The notes beneath the pieces were generated by a model. It did not search any database, was not told where the DNA came from, and worked only from the letters and a program-made list of their open reading frames with translations. The translations under genes and the position numbers were made by a program. 64,000 bases of DNA from Blepharisma japonicum (Eukaryota; Ciliophora; Heterotrichea; Heterotrichida; Blepharismidae), in the NCBI GenBank assembly GCA_949751835.1, contig CATKHK010000123.1, positions 1-64,000 of the forward strand. Direction: 5' to 3'. The stretch's first letter is position 1. Each line of letters starts with the position of its first letter. Of the stretch, positions 31,727 to 42,973 are shown piece by piece.

Positions 31727-32675
31727 TTCTTTATTTTTTATATTGAACTGCTTTAAAATTTCCAAATAGACAACCTGAATGAATAAGTTAAATTTTTTAT
31801 ATTCATTTGAGAGAATATAACAAGATAGAAAATATTAAAATGCATAATTTATGAATAGAAGTGAATTTTTTAACAGAAAAAAAAAGAAACTTTAAATTAA
31901 ATCAAGATATAGAAATATTGCTTGAGCCAGAAAGAATTATCAGTGTAATATTGCTTATAGCTAATTTTTATATTAAGAAAATATTTAATCCATAAGCTGA
32001 TGGGCTTAAATTATAAAATCATGGAATCAATAAAATATGCCTATTTACATTGAAGACATATAAAATTAATTATAAAAAAGAAAATTTTAAAGATTTAAAC
32101 TATTGCTAATTACCTTATACTAATTATATTAATAGAAATTTAAATAATGATTTTTGTCAATCTGAATGCAATTGGATATTCAGCTAAGACTCAATCGATT
32201 TTTCATAAATTTGCAATTTTAACAAATTTAAGTATTTTGAATAAAATAAATCGAATAATACTTTGCTATTCTGATCTAAGTTTACTAAAATTTCCTATTT
32301 GTGTTGAGAACCATTTTTTTATCTAAAGACATTTTTACTAAAGAAATTGATGGAATTTTAATTTATAAATAACATATTTTGATCCAAAATATTTGCCTAA
32401 TCGTTATTTAAATCCATCAGAAGTTTACTTTAAATACTTTAGATATAGTTGTGAAGACTTGCTCACCACAATTTTTATGCGTTTTACTATATTTTATCAA
32501 TTTACGCTAAAATTCTGAATGTTTAATATGCATTTTTCGAAAAAATCAGATTATTTTTTGATTTTTAAAAGTTTCTTTTTCGCTCTAAACTTTCATATTT
32601 TTACTTATTAAAATTAGATAATATTTGAATATCCTTATTACCCCATAATATTAATACTGTTTAATATAGCTTAAA
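31727..32675. other. AT-rich spacer between array genes 2 and 3
   Basis: No frame or relic recognised. It presumably contains the promoter of gene 2 (right-to-left transcription). Confidence 0.4.
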
Positions 32676-34323
32676 CTATGCGCGGTCTTTTTTACTATAT
32701 TCACCAAATAAAAATATTTTGAGTTCTTCAAAAGAAATTGTGCCTGATTGGTCAGCATCCACTATTCCAAAGAACTGAGCCCATTCTTTAGTTCTTATTC
32801 CTTTAATACTTGACTTTAGCTCTTTAAGACTTAACTGCCCATCTCCACTTTTATCACACAACTTAAAAGCTTTTTCGAATTTTTTTATATTTTCATTAGT
32901 ATTCCAGTCTGTGCAAGCTGTCACAAATTCTGAAAATTCTATGTAGCCTTTTTTAATCAGTTCAGCGTTCGCTAAAATCTTTCTAAGTTTTTTTAGGACT
33001 TTAATATCTAAATTTTTAGTTTCGTTTAATATTTCTTCTTTTGTAAGTTGTCCATCTTTATTAGAATCCAAATTTTTAAAAATTTCAATAAACTGACGAC
33101 TGTCATTTTGATCTGCAAGGTTGACTTTGAAAAACGAAAAAAGTGCTCTTGCAATTTTGTCTTTACAAGTAAAATCTGCGAGGCGATTGATTGCTCCATT
33201 ATTATCGGGAGTTGATAGCAAAGACTGACTGTTTTTGAGTCATGGGTGTTCTAATGCATCTTGAACTGTAATCCTTTTGTTATAATCAATTTTAAGCATT
33301 TTACTAAGGATATCTTTAAATTCATCGGAGGTAAAAATCCAATTATTTTCATCAAAATTAATTCCTTTCTGATACTCATATTTAAGATCCATCAAAATTT
33401 TCCCTTTATATGGAGGCTTTCTTTGAATAATTGAATATAGCAAAATTCCAACGCTCCAAATATCAGCAAGCGGACTATAATTCCTATTTAGCACTTCAGG
33501 TGCCAAAAAGCATGTCTATATAAAATGTACCACTTCATTTAGTTTAATTTGGTCTTCTATTTCTCAAGGATAAGTGAAACCTATAAGTTTGCAATTAATC
33601 TTTCCATCTCTTGAATCCACAATAATATGAGAAAGATTTATTCCTAAGTGGATAATCTTATTTTTATGGCAATAATTTAAGCCACTTAAAATATCTTGCA
33701 TTATTGTGGACGCCAATGAGCAGCTAATAATTTCATCGTCAAGCTTCTCAAATAAGCTAATTCCAGAGACATACTCGTATACTAAATGTCAGCTTTTTCT
33801 TGATTCATATATTTCACAAAGTTTTATTATATTTGGATGATCCTAAATTTATTCTTACAAGGCATTGAAATTTTTGTATTTCAAGAGTAAACTTTTCTTG
33901 TACTTCCAATGGTACGGATGATTTTTTGACTTCTTTTATTACTCGCTTTAGACCTGTTATTTGGTCGGTCACTAAAGAAGTGTCTCCAGTAAAACCATAA
34001 TGTAATTTTCTGATAGTTGTGTATTTTTCTCTGACTGGAGTTTTTATAAATTCATATGAAAATTCTTTATATTGGCCAGATGGGCTTCTTGGAGATGATG
34101 CAGATGCTGATCAGGATTTTGACTTTGAATATCTTGGAGATAACCTATTTGATAAAAAGCTTCCATGGCGACTTTTTGGCAGCTTTGACGAACTATTGTT
34201 CCTTTTGATAGAAGTTTGTGGAGCAACAACTTTATATTCTATCTCAGATTTCAAAGCTTTTGTTGTGGATTCTTGCTGACTCTTTTCATTGGTAGGATCT
34301 GGCCTGCTTGAGCAACAGCCCAT
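32676..34323 (-). CDS. CDPK-like EF-hand pseudokinase 3
   Basis: Exons 34323-33859, 33842-33531 and 33515-32676 with a 16-nt (gtaagaataaatttag) and a 15-nt intron (gtacattttatatag) give 538 residues. This is the closest relative of copy 2: long stretches of the calcium-sensor half are identical (for example KIARALFSFFKVNLADQNDS), so duplication or conversion was recent. N-terminus is MGCCSSRPDP. The HRD position reads HLGINLSH, DFG reads GFT, and APE is retained as LAPEVL. EF-hands 1, 3 and 4 are canonical; the second starts with Glu in place of Asp (ELIKKGYIEFSE). The C-terminal tail GEYSKKDRA differs from copy 2. Confidence 0.85.
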
Positions 34324-35439
34324 TTCTTCTTTTTTTATTGAAAATTTGTTTAAAATTTCATAAATCCAGGATTAATCATATGGAGATTTCATGCCAATTT
34401 AACTGATATAGTATATGAAAAATATTAATGTTTGTAAAAAAATTAATAATAAAAATATAAATAGGAAATTTTGAATAAAAAATATTTTAAAAAATCTAAC
34501 AGGATTTATAAGTATTGCTATATCGAAAAATGGCATAGGTTGTTTGATCAAATAAAAAGTATTTGCTTATATTAAATTAATAATTCAATTTATCATCTGA
34601 GCATTTCAACTTTTTATTGTTATATCTATATTACAATCTTATATACTTAAATAAATTTAAACTGAAACTAACGTATCTTGCAAGGGAAGTTGTCTCTCCT
34701 AACAATATTCTTCGAAAGTATTTATGGATAGACTTTTCATATTTAGAGGTCCTTATTTATTATGATTTTATTGGAGAAAAGCTGAAGACTGAATTATTGA
34801 GAATATATAGAAGGCTTCTGGGATGATATACCTGTATCATTAAGCCACTTATTTAGTGGGTATCTTAATTCGTTATTAATTAACCTAAGCGTTTCAATGC
34901 TTTCAAAAACTATAATTAGTATCAAATTCATAAGCTGCGCAGGGAAAATAATATTAAATATGGGAATGACAGATCAATGTTTGGCATTAATAATTAGTCC
35001 AAGTATTCATTCATGAAAAATGAAATAATTTGGAGTAATTTGGCTGCAATTTAATTTTAGCCTAAAAGTTATAGGTATTTTCAGCTCAGAAGCTCAATTT
35101 TTATCAATCGCTTATTATATTGCTGAAATTTCAAATTTGAAGTCACTTCAATATATTAAAAATTATAAAAAATAACGAAAACGTTTTCATGGAGGCAGTT
35201 GGCTAAAAATGAGTCTGATTTCTATTTTATATAGAAAATATCGCTAATTTTATTTCATTGAATTTTTCTTATACTAGCATGTATATTTTTGATGGATGCT
35301 CAATATAAATTATATAATTTTTTATATACAATTCGATAACTGCCATTTTGCAATTTTACAGAGGATTAGAAGCTGGCTATCTAATAATTTTAGTGCTTTT
35401 ATATCATATTAATAAGGTAGCTTATTATATGCTTATATA
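34324..35439. other. AT-rich spacer between array genes 3 and 4
   Basis: A plus frame around 34617-34870 (for example NILRKYLWIDFSYLEVLIYY, through one TGA) lacks an ATG start and a recognisable family. Otherwise nothing seen. Confidence 0.35.
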
Positions 35440-37077
35440 TTAGGGTATCGTATTGCTTTTAGTTAATACTGAATTTATAGTACTCTGGTTTTCACCAAAT
35501 AAAAATGTTTTCAGTTCTCCCAAAGAGATTGTACCAGACTGATCAGAATCCACAACTCCAAAAAAATTTTTCCAATCTTTATGACTAATCCCTTCAAAGC
35601 TCGCTTTCAAGCTCCGTACATTAATCTGCCTACTTTCAGTTAATTCACAATTATTTAACACTTTCCCTACTTTTTTCAGATTTTCTTCAATATTTCAATC
35701 AGTGCAAGCTGCTATAAATTCTGAATATCCAATATACCCTTTTTCGAAGAAATCAGAGCTGCTTAGAGCCCATTCAAGTTTTGCTTGCTTATTAGTATCT
35801 ATTTTTTTGGTTTCACTCAAAAACTCTTCTTTTCCTATTTTTTCGTCTTTATCAGTATCCAAGCTTTTATAAAGTTCAATCAGCTGATAATTGTCGTTTT
35901 GATTTACAAAGACCGCTTTAATAAAAAACTCTCTTGCAATTTTATTTTTACATACAAATTTTCTAAAGTTTTTTATTGCCGCCTTATTTTCCAATGTTGA
36001 GGCCAGAGGCTGGTTATTGTTTATCCATGGGTGATTTAATGCATCTTTTACAGTAATTCTCTTCTTATGGTCGTATTCAAGCATTTTTCTAAGTAAGTCA
36101 TCAAATTCGCTTGAGGTAAAAATTCAATAATTTTCCTCAAGATCAATCCCTCTTTTATATTCCAATTTAAGATCATTTAGAGTTTTTCCTCTGAATGGGG
36201 GTTTTCCTTGGACAATAGAATATAGCATCACTCCAAGGCTTCAAACATCGCTAGCTGGCTGGGTAAAATCTCCATCAATGATCTCAGGAGCCATATAGCA
36301 GTTTACTATTTCATTGGCATTAACTCTATTTTCTAGTTCTCAAGGACTAATAAAACCAATAATTTTATTAAATTTTCCTTCTCTTGTGTTCTGTATGACT
36401 TTTCCTAGGCTTAGTCCTAAATGATAAATTCTGTTCAGATGGCAGTAATTTAAACCACTTAAAATGTCCCTGATAATACTGCATGCTAGAGAGTAGCCTA
36501 TTCTTTCATTGCTAACTTTTTCAAGCAGACTGCCTCCAGAAAGATATTCATATACTAAATTTCAACTTTTGCTTGATTCGTAAACTTCTTTAAGTTTAAC
36601 TATATTTGGGTGGTCCTAATTTATCCTTACAAGGCTTAAGAATTTTTGAGTTTCCAAAATAAACTTTTCCTGCAATTCTAGTGGGATGGATGACTTTTTA
36701 ACCTCTTTTATAACCTGTTTTAGTCCTGTTCTTTTATCAATCACTAAAGAAACATCTCCATTACTCCCATGATGTAGTATTTTTATTGTGGTATAGTTTT
36801 CCCTGATTGGAATTTTAATAAAGTTTTTAGCTTTGCCAAGAATATCATTTTGAGAACTTTTGCTTTGAAAATTTTCTGATTGCACTCTATGTGATTTTAT
36901 GCGGCGGAGACTTCGTGAGGGTGCAATTAAATGCTTAAGGCACTTTTTTTGCTTTTTGCTAATCTTTTTTGTATGAGTCGTGGAAGATGAGGTGTCTTCG
37001 TCCATTTCTGGCTCAGTGGAAGTATTCGAATTCTCTTTTTTATGACTAGATTCTAATCTATCCGAACAGCAGCCCAT
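35440..37077 (-). CDS. CDPK-like pseudokinase 4, divergent, one intron lost
   Basis: Exons 37077-36631 and 36615-35440 with a single 15-nt intron (gtaaggataaattag) give 540 residues. The second intron present in every other copy is missing: the frame reads directly through NANEIVNCYMAPE. N-terminus MGCCSDRLES. The HRD position reads HLGLSLGK and DFG reads GFI. The calcium sensor is eroding: EF1 has Glu in place of the loop Gly (DTDKDEKIGKEE), EF2 is degenerate (DFFEKGYIGYSE), EF3 has lost its ligands (NCELTESRQINVR), and EF4 is nearly canonical (DSDQSGTISLGE). This is the most diverged full-length copy and may bind little Ca2+. Confidence 0.82.
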
Positions 37078-37209
37078 TTCCAATTTTTTTATTAAGATAA
37101 ATTGTTGAAAATTCTAAAGGATAAACTTTTGATTTGATTTAAGCTCATCTGAAAATAAATTTATTGAATGCATAATTATTAGTAATGAAATATTTTTTTA
37201 TTTTAAAAT

Positions 37210-37500
37210 CATCTAAAAAATAATTTTATTGGAATTCGATTTTCATAAGATATCAGTATCCATGCATCTGAATGTCTCTGTCTCATCCAATATTTTTCCA
37301 TCCAATTGGCTCACATTATTCAAAATGTGGTTATTATCATCAAATTCTCCTCCAATATCATCATCTTCAATTTCATCTAAATCCGCTTCAAAGAAGCCAA
37401 ACTTCTGCTTCGAGCAAGTCAATCTCCTCCAAAATCATTTGAATCAGCTTCCTCATAGAAATCTTTTCATTCACTCAGTAATTAGCTAAGCAGGTATCGA
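37210..37500 (-). pseudogene. Acidic frameshifted coding remnant
   Basis: On the minus strand two different frames look coding in succession: first DFYEEADSNDFGGDW or the overlapping RKLIQMILEEIDLLEAE, then, after a one-base shift near 37405, FFEADLDEIEDDDIGGEFDD to TETFRCMDTDIL. Such acidic stretches are common at the N-terminus of piggyBac transposases, and a piggyBac relic lies just upstream on the same strand, but the link is inference. Confidence 0.4.
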
Positions 37501-37619
37501 TAAGTTGACTTTCTTGACCCCTGTCTAAAATTTTTTAACAAATAATATCATAAAAAAAATCAAATAAGAATTTTAAACAATACTATGAGTTGTTTAGATC
37601 TATTGTAATTCTTTAGCCC

Positions 37620-37985
37620 AGATCGCTTTATATGAAGTAGCTTCTTACAACTGCAGCAGCGACATTGAGCCTTTCTCCTTTCAGAACTATCCTAATTCAT
37701 ATTTTTAGGATATTTTTTATCTCTTCTTTCTCGAAGTCTTTCAATCAATAATACACTGAATTATTGCTAAATCCTTATTATTTGTAGTTTTTGAGGGATA
37801 GATATCAAAATTTCACATATATTCAATTGCAGAGAGCAAAGACTTTAGAACCTCTTTTTATTTGTTTCAGTTGGCAATATTGCAATGCTTGATTTCTTTC
37901 TTTGAATTTTATTATTGACCCATCAATGGAGATATTATTTTCCAAGAGAATAGTTAGCACCTTTCACTAAACATCGAAAAGATAA
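37620..37985 (-). pseudogene. piggyBac-family transposase relic
   Basis: Minus-strand reading from ~37965 gives VLTILLENNISIDGSIIKFK, then QYCQLKQIKRGSKVFALCN. After a one-base shift near 37818 it continues EYMWNFDIYPSKTTN and CIIDWKTSRKK. The order I-D-x-x-hydrophobic-x-F-K, then KRG.KVF.LC, then GY.WNFDIY is the conserved block around the first catalytic Asp of piggyBac transposases, and that Asp is retained. Further down, a Cys-rich piece (AQCRCCSCKKLLH) may be the remains of the C-terminal Cys domain. Other core regions are deleted and stops are frequent, so it is dead. Blepharisma is known to carry piggyBac-derived genes, including the domesticated excisase family. Confidence 0.65.
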
Positions 37986-38620
37986 ATTTAATTCATAATT
38001 TGATTCTGATTAATTAATTTAGATATGGTCAAATGAAAGTTTATTATACTTTATTATAAATTTAGAAAATTAAGGTAGTACTTTTATAATAGTATTTTCC
38101 AGGACTATTTTTAAGTAGGATTGGCCACTTGTGGAGTTAAAAAATCATGATTCTATTAAAAAAGTAACATATAGCAAAATTTCTATTTTTTGAAAAAATA
38201 AATCTTGTATTATTAAATTTATTTTATTCTCTATAAAGTGAAGTTTAAAAATTCTTGTACACAATTAATATGAAATCTAATAAAAAATAATTTAGGCTTC
38301 TAACGAGCGATAAAGTAACAATAGAGTTAAGAGATTTTTTATAGTACGAATGAAATCGATTTATTTCTTATCTATGAAACTATACAGAACTTTGCTGAAA
38401 TTAAAAAGGTATGAGATTATGCTTTTTATATACTGAATTTCTTTTGATCTGTAATTCGACATAAAAAACAGTTCTGCTATTAATTAAAAATAAAACTGCC
38501 TTGCAATATTAAAAAAATAGCTATATTAATAATTTGAGAGAATCTAAGATTTTTAGATAAATGAAATCTAATTAAGCAGGCTAGTACTTAAAAGAACCTA
38601 ACTAGGCCTATAATAATTAT
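37986..38620. other. AT-rich upstream region of the B-box/kelch-like gene
   Basis: No gene seen. Confidence 0.4.
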
Positions 38621-40321
38621 ATGGAACTAATGAGGTGTTTCGAGCTAGGGTGCAGCAGTGAGGCTGAATTTGCATGCTCATGCACTTCTCCTGAAACTTT
38701 ATCATGTGAACTGCACGTCATGAAGCATATGAAGCTCACTAACAATGCTCATGCTTTTGATTCGATTTTTAAAGAGCCATGCGAAGAGACAAAAGAAGCA
38801 ATTATCAGCTTTCTTGCAGAAAAAGTGTTGAAAAATACCGAGCTTAAAGGGAAAATCTTAGAATCCTTTAGCCAGTGTGTGCTTGAATCAAAGAATCAGA
38901 TCGAAAAACTCTTAAAAATTCTGGATTCAGACTCAGTAGAAATTAGCAATTATTTTACAAAAATTGCTCAAACTCGAAAAATATCAAAATCTGAAGAAGA
39001 TCCAGTTTTAGGACTATTGATTTTGCAGCCTGATGAAGCTGTTGAGAAATTAAAAATGCTGTCTCCAGCCTTTTCAGACTGGGACAGTGAAAAATTATTT
39101 TGTGGATTCAGCGAAAAAATTGAGGAAATATTTGGATACTTTTATAAATTCAAATTTAGCGATTATTTAGATAAAATACTTTTTAGTATAGAAAGAACTA
39201 TTGAAATGCATAATAAAATTGTCAATGAAGAGCATAAAAAGATTATCACTTTGATGACTGAGGAGCTAGCAAATATCAAGGAATCCCTCGCTAAACTAAT
39301 AAAAGAGGATAAAAATAGTGATTGAGACTGAGAAAAAATAAAGCTGAAATATGAAAACAAAATGGACACGCTTAATAATGGTGAAGGTTTCAACGAAGAG
39401 CCAAATAAAGCTTTAAAATCTCAAAAGATCCTTCAAGAATTAATAGACAAAAGAGCAGAAATTTTAAATAAGCCAAATGACCCAAAATTAGAGCAAGATT
39501 TTAGAAAAACCTGCTCAAAATATGGAAAGAATGCATGCAATTATGATCCACCTCTTCAGCAAGCTTATCAAGATTATATTAACGCTTATCGCCAGAAAAC
39601 ATCTCTTTTTACAATCATAGATGGTAAAAATTTGCATGTTTATGACACAGAAAATGAAAGTAAAGAAATTAGGCAAGTAAATGCTTCAGCGCTAGGAAGT
39701 GAAGCATGCATTGCTCAACTGCCTAATGGTAATTTATTTTGTTTTAAAGGCCGAACATTGATAATTGATGAGAATTATAAAGTTCAGGAGCTGCCATCTG
39801 AATATCCTTGCTCCTATTCATCAGCTATCTATTTCAATAATCATGTTTATTGCTTTGGAGGGGAACATGGTTGTACTACAACACTATCAAGTAAATTTGA
39901 TTTGAATGAAAGTCTTTGGATCGAGCTAAATCCAATGCCAGGAGCTGATAAACTTTGCACTTGTGCAATATTTAATGGAAATATTTTGATTTCTGGAATG
40001 CAAAAATATCTTTTTCGATATATAATTGGCCGCAACGAATTCAAGACAATTCCTTATAACTTTAAGGCTCAAACAAGAAAAATTCTAATAAGTTCAGAAA
40101 GGGCATATTTAATTGAATGCTACGGGTCAGTCTATGAAAGTGAAGTTTCAAATGATAATGTCTGGAGACCGATTGGAGACTCAATAATAAGTGATAATCT
40201 TTATCAAGTTTATCTGACATACAACAATGGAGGAATAAACATTGCAGGACATATTGGCGGCAATGGTATTAGACGCTACAAGTTTAATTTGCAAGAAAAA
40301 ATACTAACTGTGCTATCTTAA
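38621..40321 (+). CDS. B-box-like zinc-binding, coiled-coil and kelch-type protein
   Basis: ATG 38621 to TAA 40319-40321, 566 residues; two TGA at 39323 and 39329 read as Trp link the halves in one frame, without introns. Residues ~6-45 have a Cys/His pattern (CFELGCSSEAEFACSC, then C-E-L-H ... H-M-K), similar to B-box-like fingers. Residues ~50-265 are helical/coiled coil (HKKIITLMTEELANIKESLA). Residues ~320-566 form kelch or galactose-oxidase-like beta repeats (HVYDTENESKE, VYCFGGEHGC, LWIELNPMPG). The overall plan is that of TRIM/kelch adaptor proteins without a RING, so a substrate-binding or scaffold role is likely. It is a plus-strand gene inside the minus-strand kinase array and ends ~80 bases from the 3' end of copy 5. 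Confidence 0.72.
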
Positions 40322-40399
40322 TTAAGTCGCTTATTAAATAGAGACCTAATTAAATAAATTTTGTTTTAAAAAATCTTCCTATTTTTTGTCATAAACTAG

Positions 40400-42214
40400 C
40401 TATATACGATTTGCAGTGGTACAATTTCCACCAAACAAAAATTTTTTAAGTTCTTCAAAAGTGATTGTTCCTGACTGATCAGTATTCACACTTGCAAGAA
40501 ACTCTGCCCATTCTTTATTGTTAATCCCTTTAATACTTTCTTTGAGTTCTTCAACACTTAGCAGCCCATCTCCACTTTTATCACAAAGCTTAAATGCTTT
40601 CTCAAATTTTTTCAAGTTTTCATCAGTATTTCAGTCTGTGCAAGCCGTTGAAAATTCTGAAAATTCTATATAGCCTTTTTGCATAAGGTCAATATTTTCT
40701 AAAATCTTTTCAAGATCTTTTTTTACCTCAATATCTAAATTTTTAGTTTCATTTAAAAGCTCTTCCTTTGTGATTTGTCCATCTTTATTAGTATCCAAAC
40801 TTTTAAAAATTTCAATAAACTGTCGACTTTCGTTGTGGTTTGTAAGATTAACTTTGAAAAATGTAAAAATCGCTTTTGCAATCTTATCTTTAGAGGTAAA
40901 TTCTACAAGGCGAGTGATTGCTCCATTATTAGCAGGTGTTGAAAGCAAAGATTGATTATTTTTGACTCATGGATGATTTAATGCATCCTTAATACTAATC
41001 CTATTATTGTAGCCAAATTCAAGCATTTTTCTAAGCAAATCTTTTAATTCGCTTGAAATAAAAACCCAATAATTATTTTCAAAATTAATCCCTAATTTGT
41101 ATCCATCTAGGAGTTCTCTAGAGCTTATTCCTTTAAATGGAGGTTTTCCTTGAATCATTAAATATAAAATAACTCCAGCACTTCAAATATCACTTGCAAA
41201 ATTATTATAAAACCCACTTAATACTTCTGGAGACATATAGCAAGTCTATATGAAATTTACCACTTCTTTTAGATTAATTTGGTCTTCAATCTCTCAAGGA
41301 TAAGAAAAACCAATTATTTTGCAATTAATCTTCCCATCATTTGTATCTAAAATTATTTTTTCAAGATTTAGCCCTAAATGTATAATTCTGTTCCTATGGC
41401 AATAACTTAGCCCACTTAAAATATCCCTTATTATACTGCATGCCATTGAGGTCCCAATGCTTTCGTTTCGAATCTTATAGAGTAAATTGCTTCCAGGTAA
41501 GAACTCATAAACTAAAGACCAGATTTCTTCTGTTTCATAGACTTCGTGAAGCTTGACTATGTTTGGGTGATCCTATATTATTTTTACAAGGCATTGAAAT
41601 TTCTGAATTTCCAATATATATTTTTCTTGAGCTTTTATCGGTATTGATGATTTTTTAACTTCTCTTATAACCTTTTTAACCCCTGTTCTCCTGTCATTTG
41701 CCAAAAAAGTTTCTGCATAAATCCCGGAATTCAACTTTCTGATAACTGAGTAATTTTCTTTAATAGAGGTTTTTAAAAATTTATGAGAGAAGTCTTCATT
41801 AAACAGGTCACGAGGAGATTTAGCTCGAGAAGGTTTTGTTGAGGCTCTTTTTAAGGTCTTTAATTGGGATGGGCTTTTTGGTGATGAAGGGCTTGAGGAT
41901 ATATTTCTTGAATGTCTCTTAGACATTTTAAACCTTTTATTTGATGTTTCTGGGGCAACTATTTTGTACTCGATTTCTGAGACTAGTTCTAAGGTCTTTA
42001 ATTGGGATGGGCTTTTTGGCGATGAAGGGCTTGAGGATCAATTTCTTGAATGTCTCTTAGATATTTTTGGCGACCATTTTGTATTTAACTTTCTATTCGA
42101 CCTTTCTGGGGCTATTATTTTGTAGTCAATTTCTGACCTCAACGATTTTGTTGATGCTTGTGTTTGACCCTTTTCACTGGCGGGGTCTGGTCTTTTAGAG
42201 CAGCAGCAACCCAT
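40400..42214 (-). CDS. CDPK-like EF-hand pseudokinase 5, with duplicated N-terminal tail
   Basis: Exons 42214-41588, 41572-41261 and 41245-40400 with 15-nt introns (gtaaaaataatatag; gtaaatttcatatag) give 594 residues, the longest copy. The extra length comes from an in-frame duplication of about 60 residues in the tail: the pattern EIxYKIxAPE..., KRHSRN..SSPSSPKSPSQ occurs at ~29-76 and again at ~80-127, the first with Trp from TGA. N-terminus MGCCCSKRPDP. HRD reads HLGLNLEK and DFG reads GFS. EF1 and EF3 are canonical (DTNKDGQITKEE, DKSGDGLLSVEE), EF2 is degenerate, and EF4 starts with Asn (NTDQSGTITFEE). Confidence 0.84.
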
Positions 42215-42973
42215 TTTCTTTGCTTTTTTTGCTTATTATTAAAAAATGCATAAAAAAAAACCTTTAAAGAGCAAATAAATCAAAATTTGGAGTTTTTCAA
42301 AATGTTATACTATAATTTATAAATTTTTATGTAATGACCTAATAGTATATTTGTTTTAATAAATTGGTTTCGATTAAGATTTCTATAGTTTTTATAATTT
42401 CCAAAAACTGGCAGTCAACTTCGGAAAATTTTTCTATAGGGTAAAAAATAAATAATTTGAAGTCTCTGGAAATGCCAATTTTCTTCTGGTCCTTGAAGAA
42501 ATATTTATTATGGATAGAATTCTTTAAAATAAAAGAATTAGTTTATTTTAACCATGTATAATTTTTTATTTTTTAAATTTGTCTAACTATATGAGATTAA
42601 TCAAAAAATAGCCTATAAATTATTACAGCATACCTTCTCGCCTTTAAAAAATTACTTTAAAAGTATTGAAAGATGGGCTAGCATTGAAAGAAATGCTTGT
42701 TTTATTACAGTTTTGACTATTGCATCTTTAATAAAATAAAAATAAATCATATCAAATTACTAATTATCCAAAACTATTATGACCTAAAATAAATCAAATA
42801 ATTTTTAAATATCGGTGAATATATTAGTTTAGATATTGTTTATGAGCCTATATAATTTCCTATAGACACTCTTAAAATTTTCAATAGACTGCATTTGATA
42901 GATTTCATATAAAAAATCCATTAAGAAAGATATCAATTTTTTAAGATAATTATTAAGGGCTCATAAACTATAT
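42215..42973. other. AT-rich spacer between array genes 5 and 6
   Basis: No frame or relic recognised. Confidence 0.4.
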
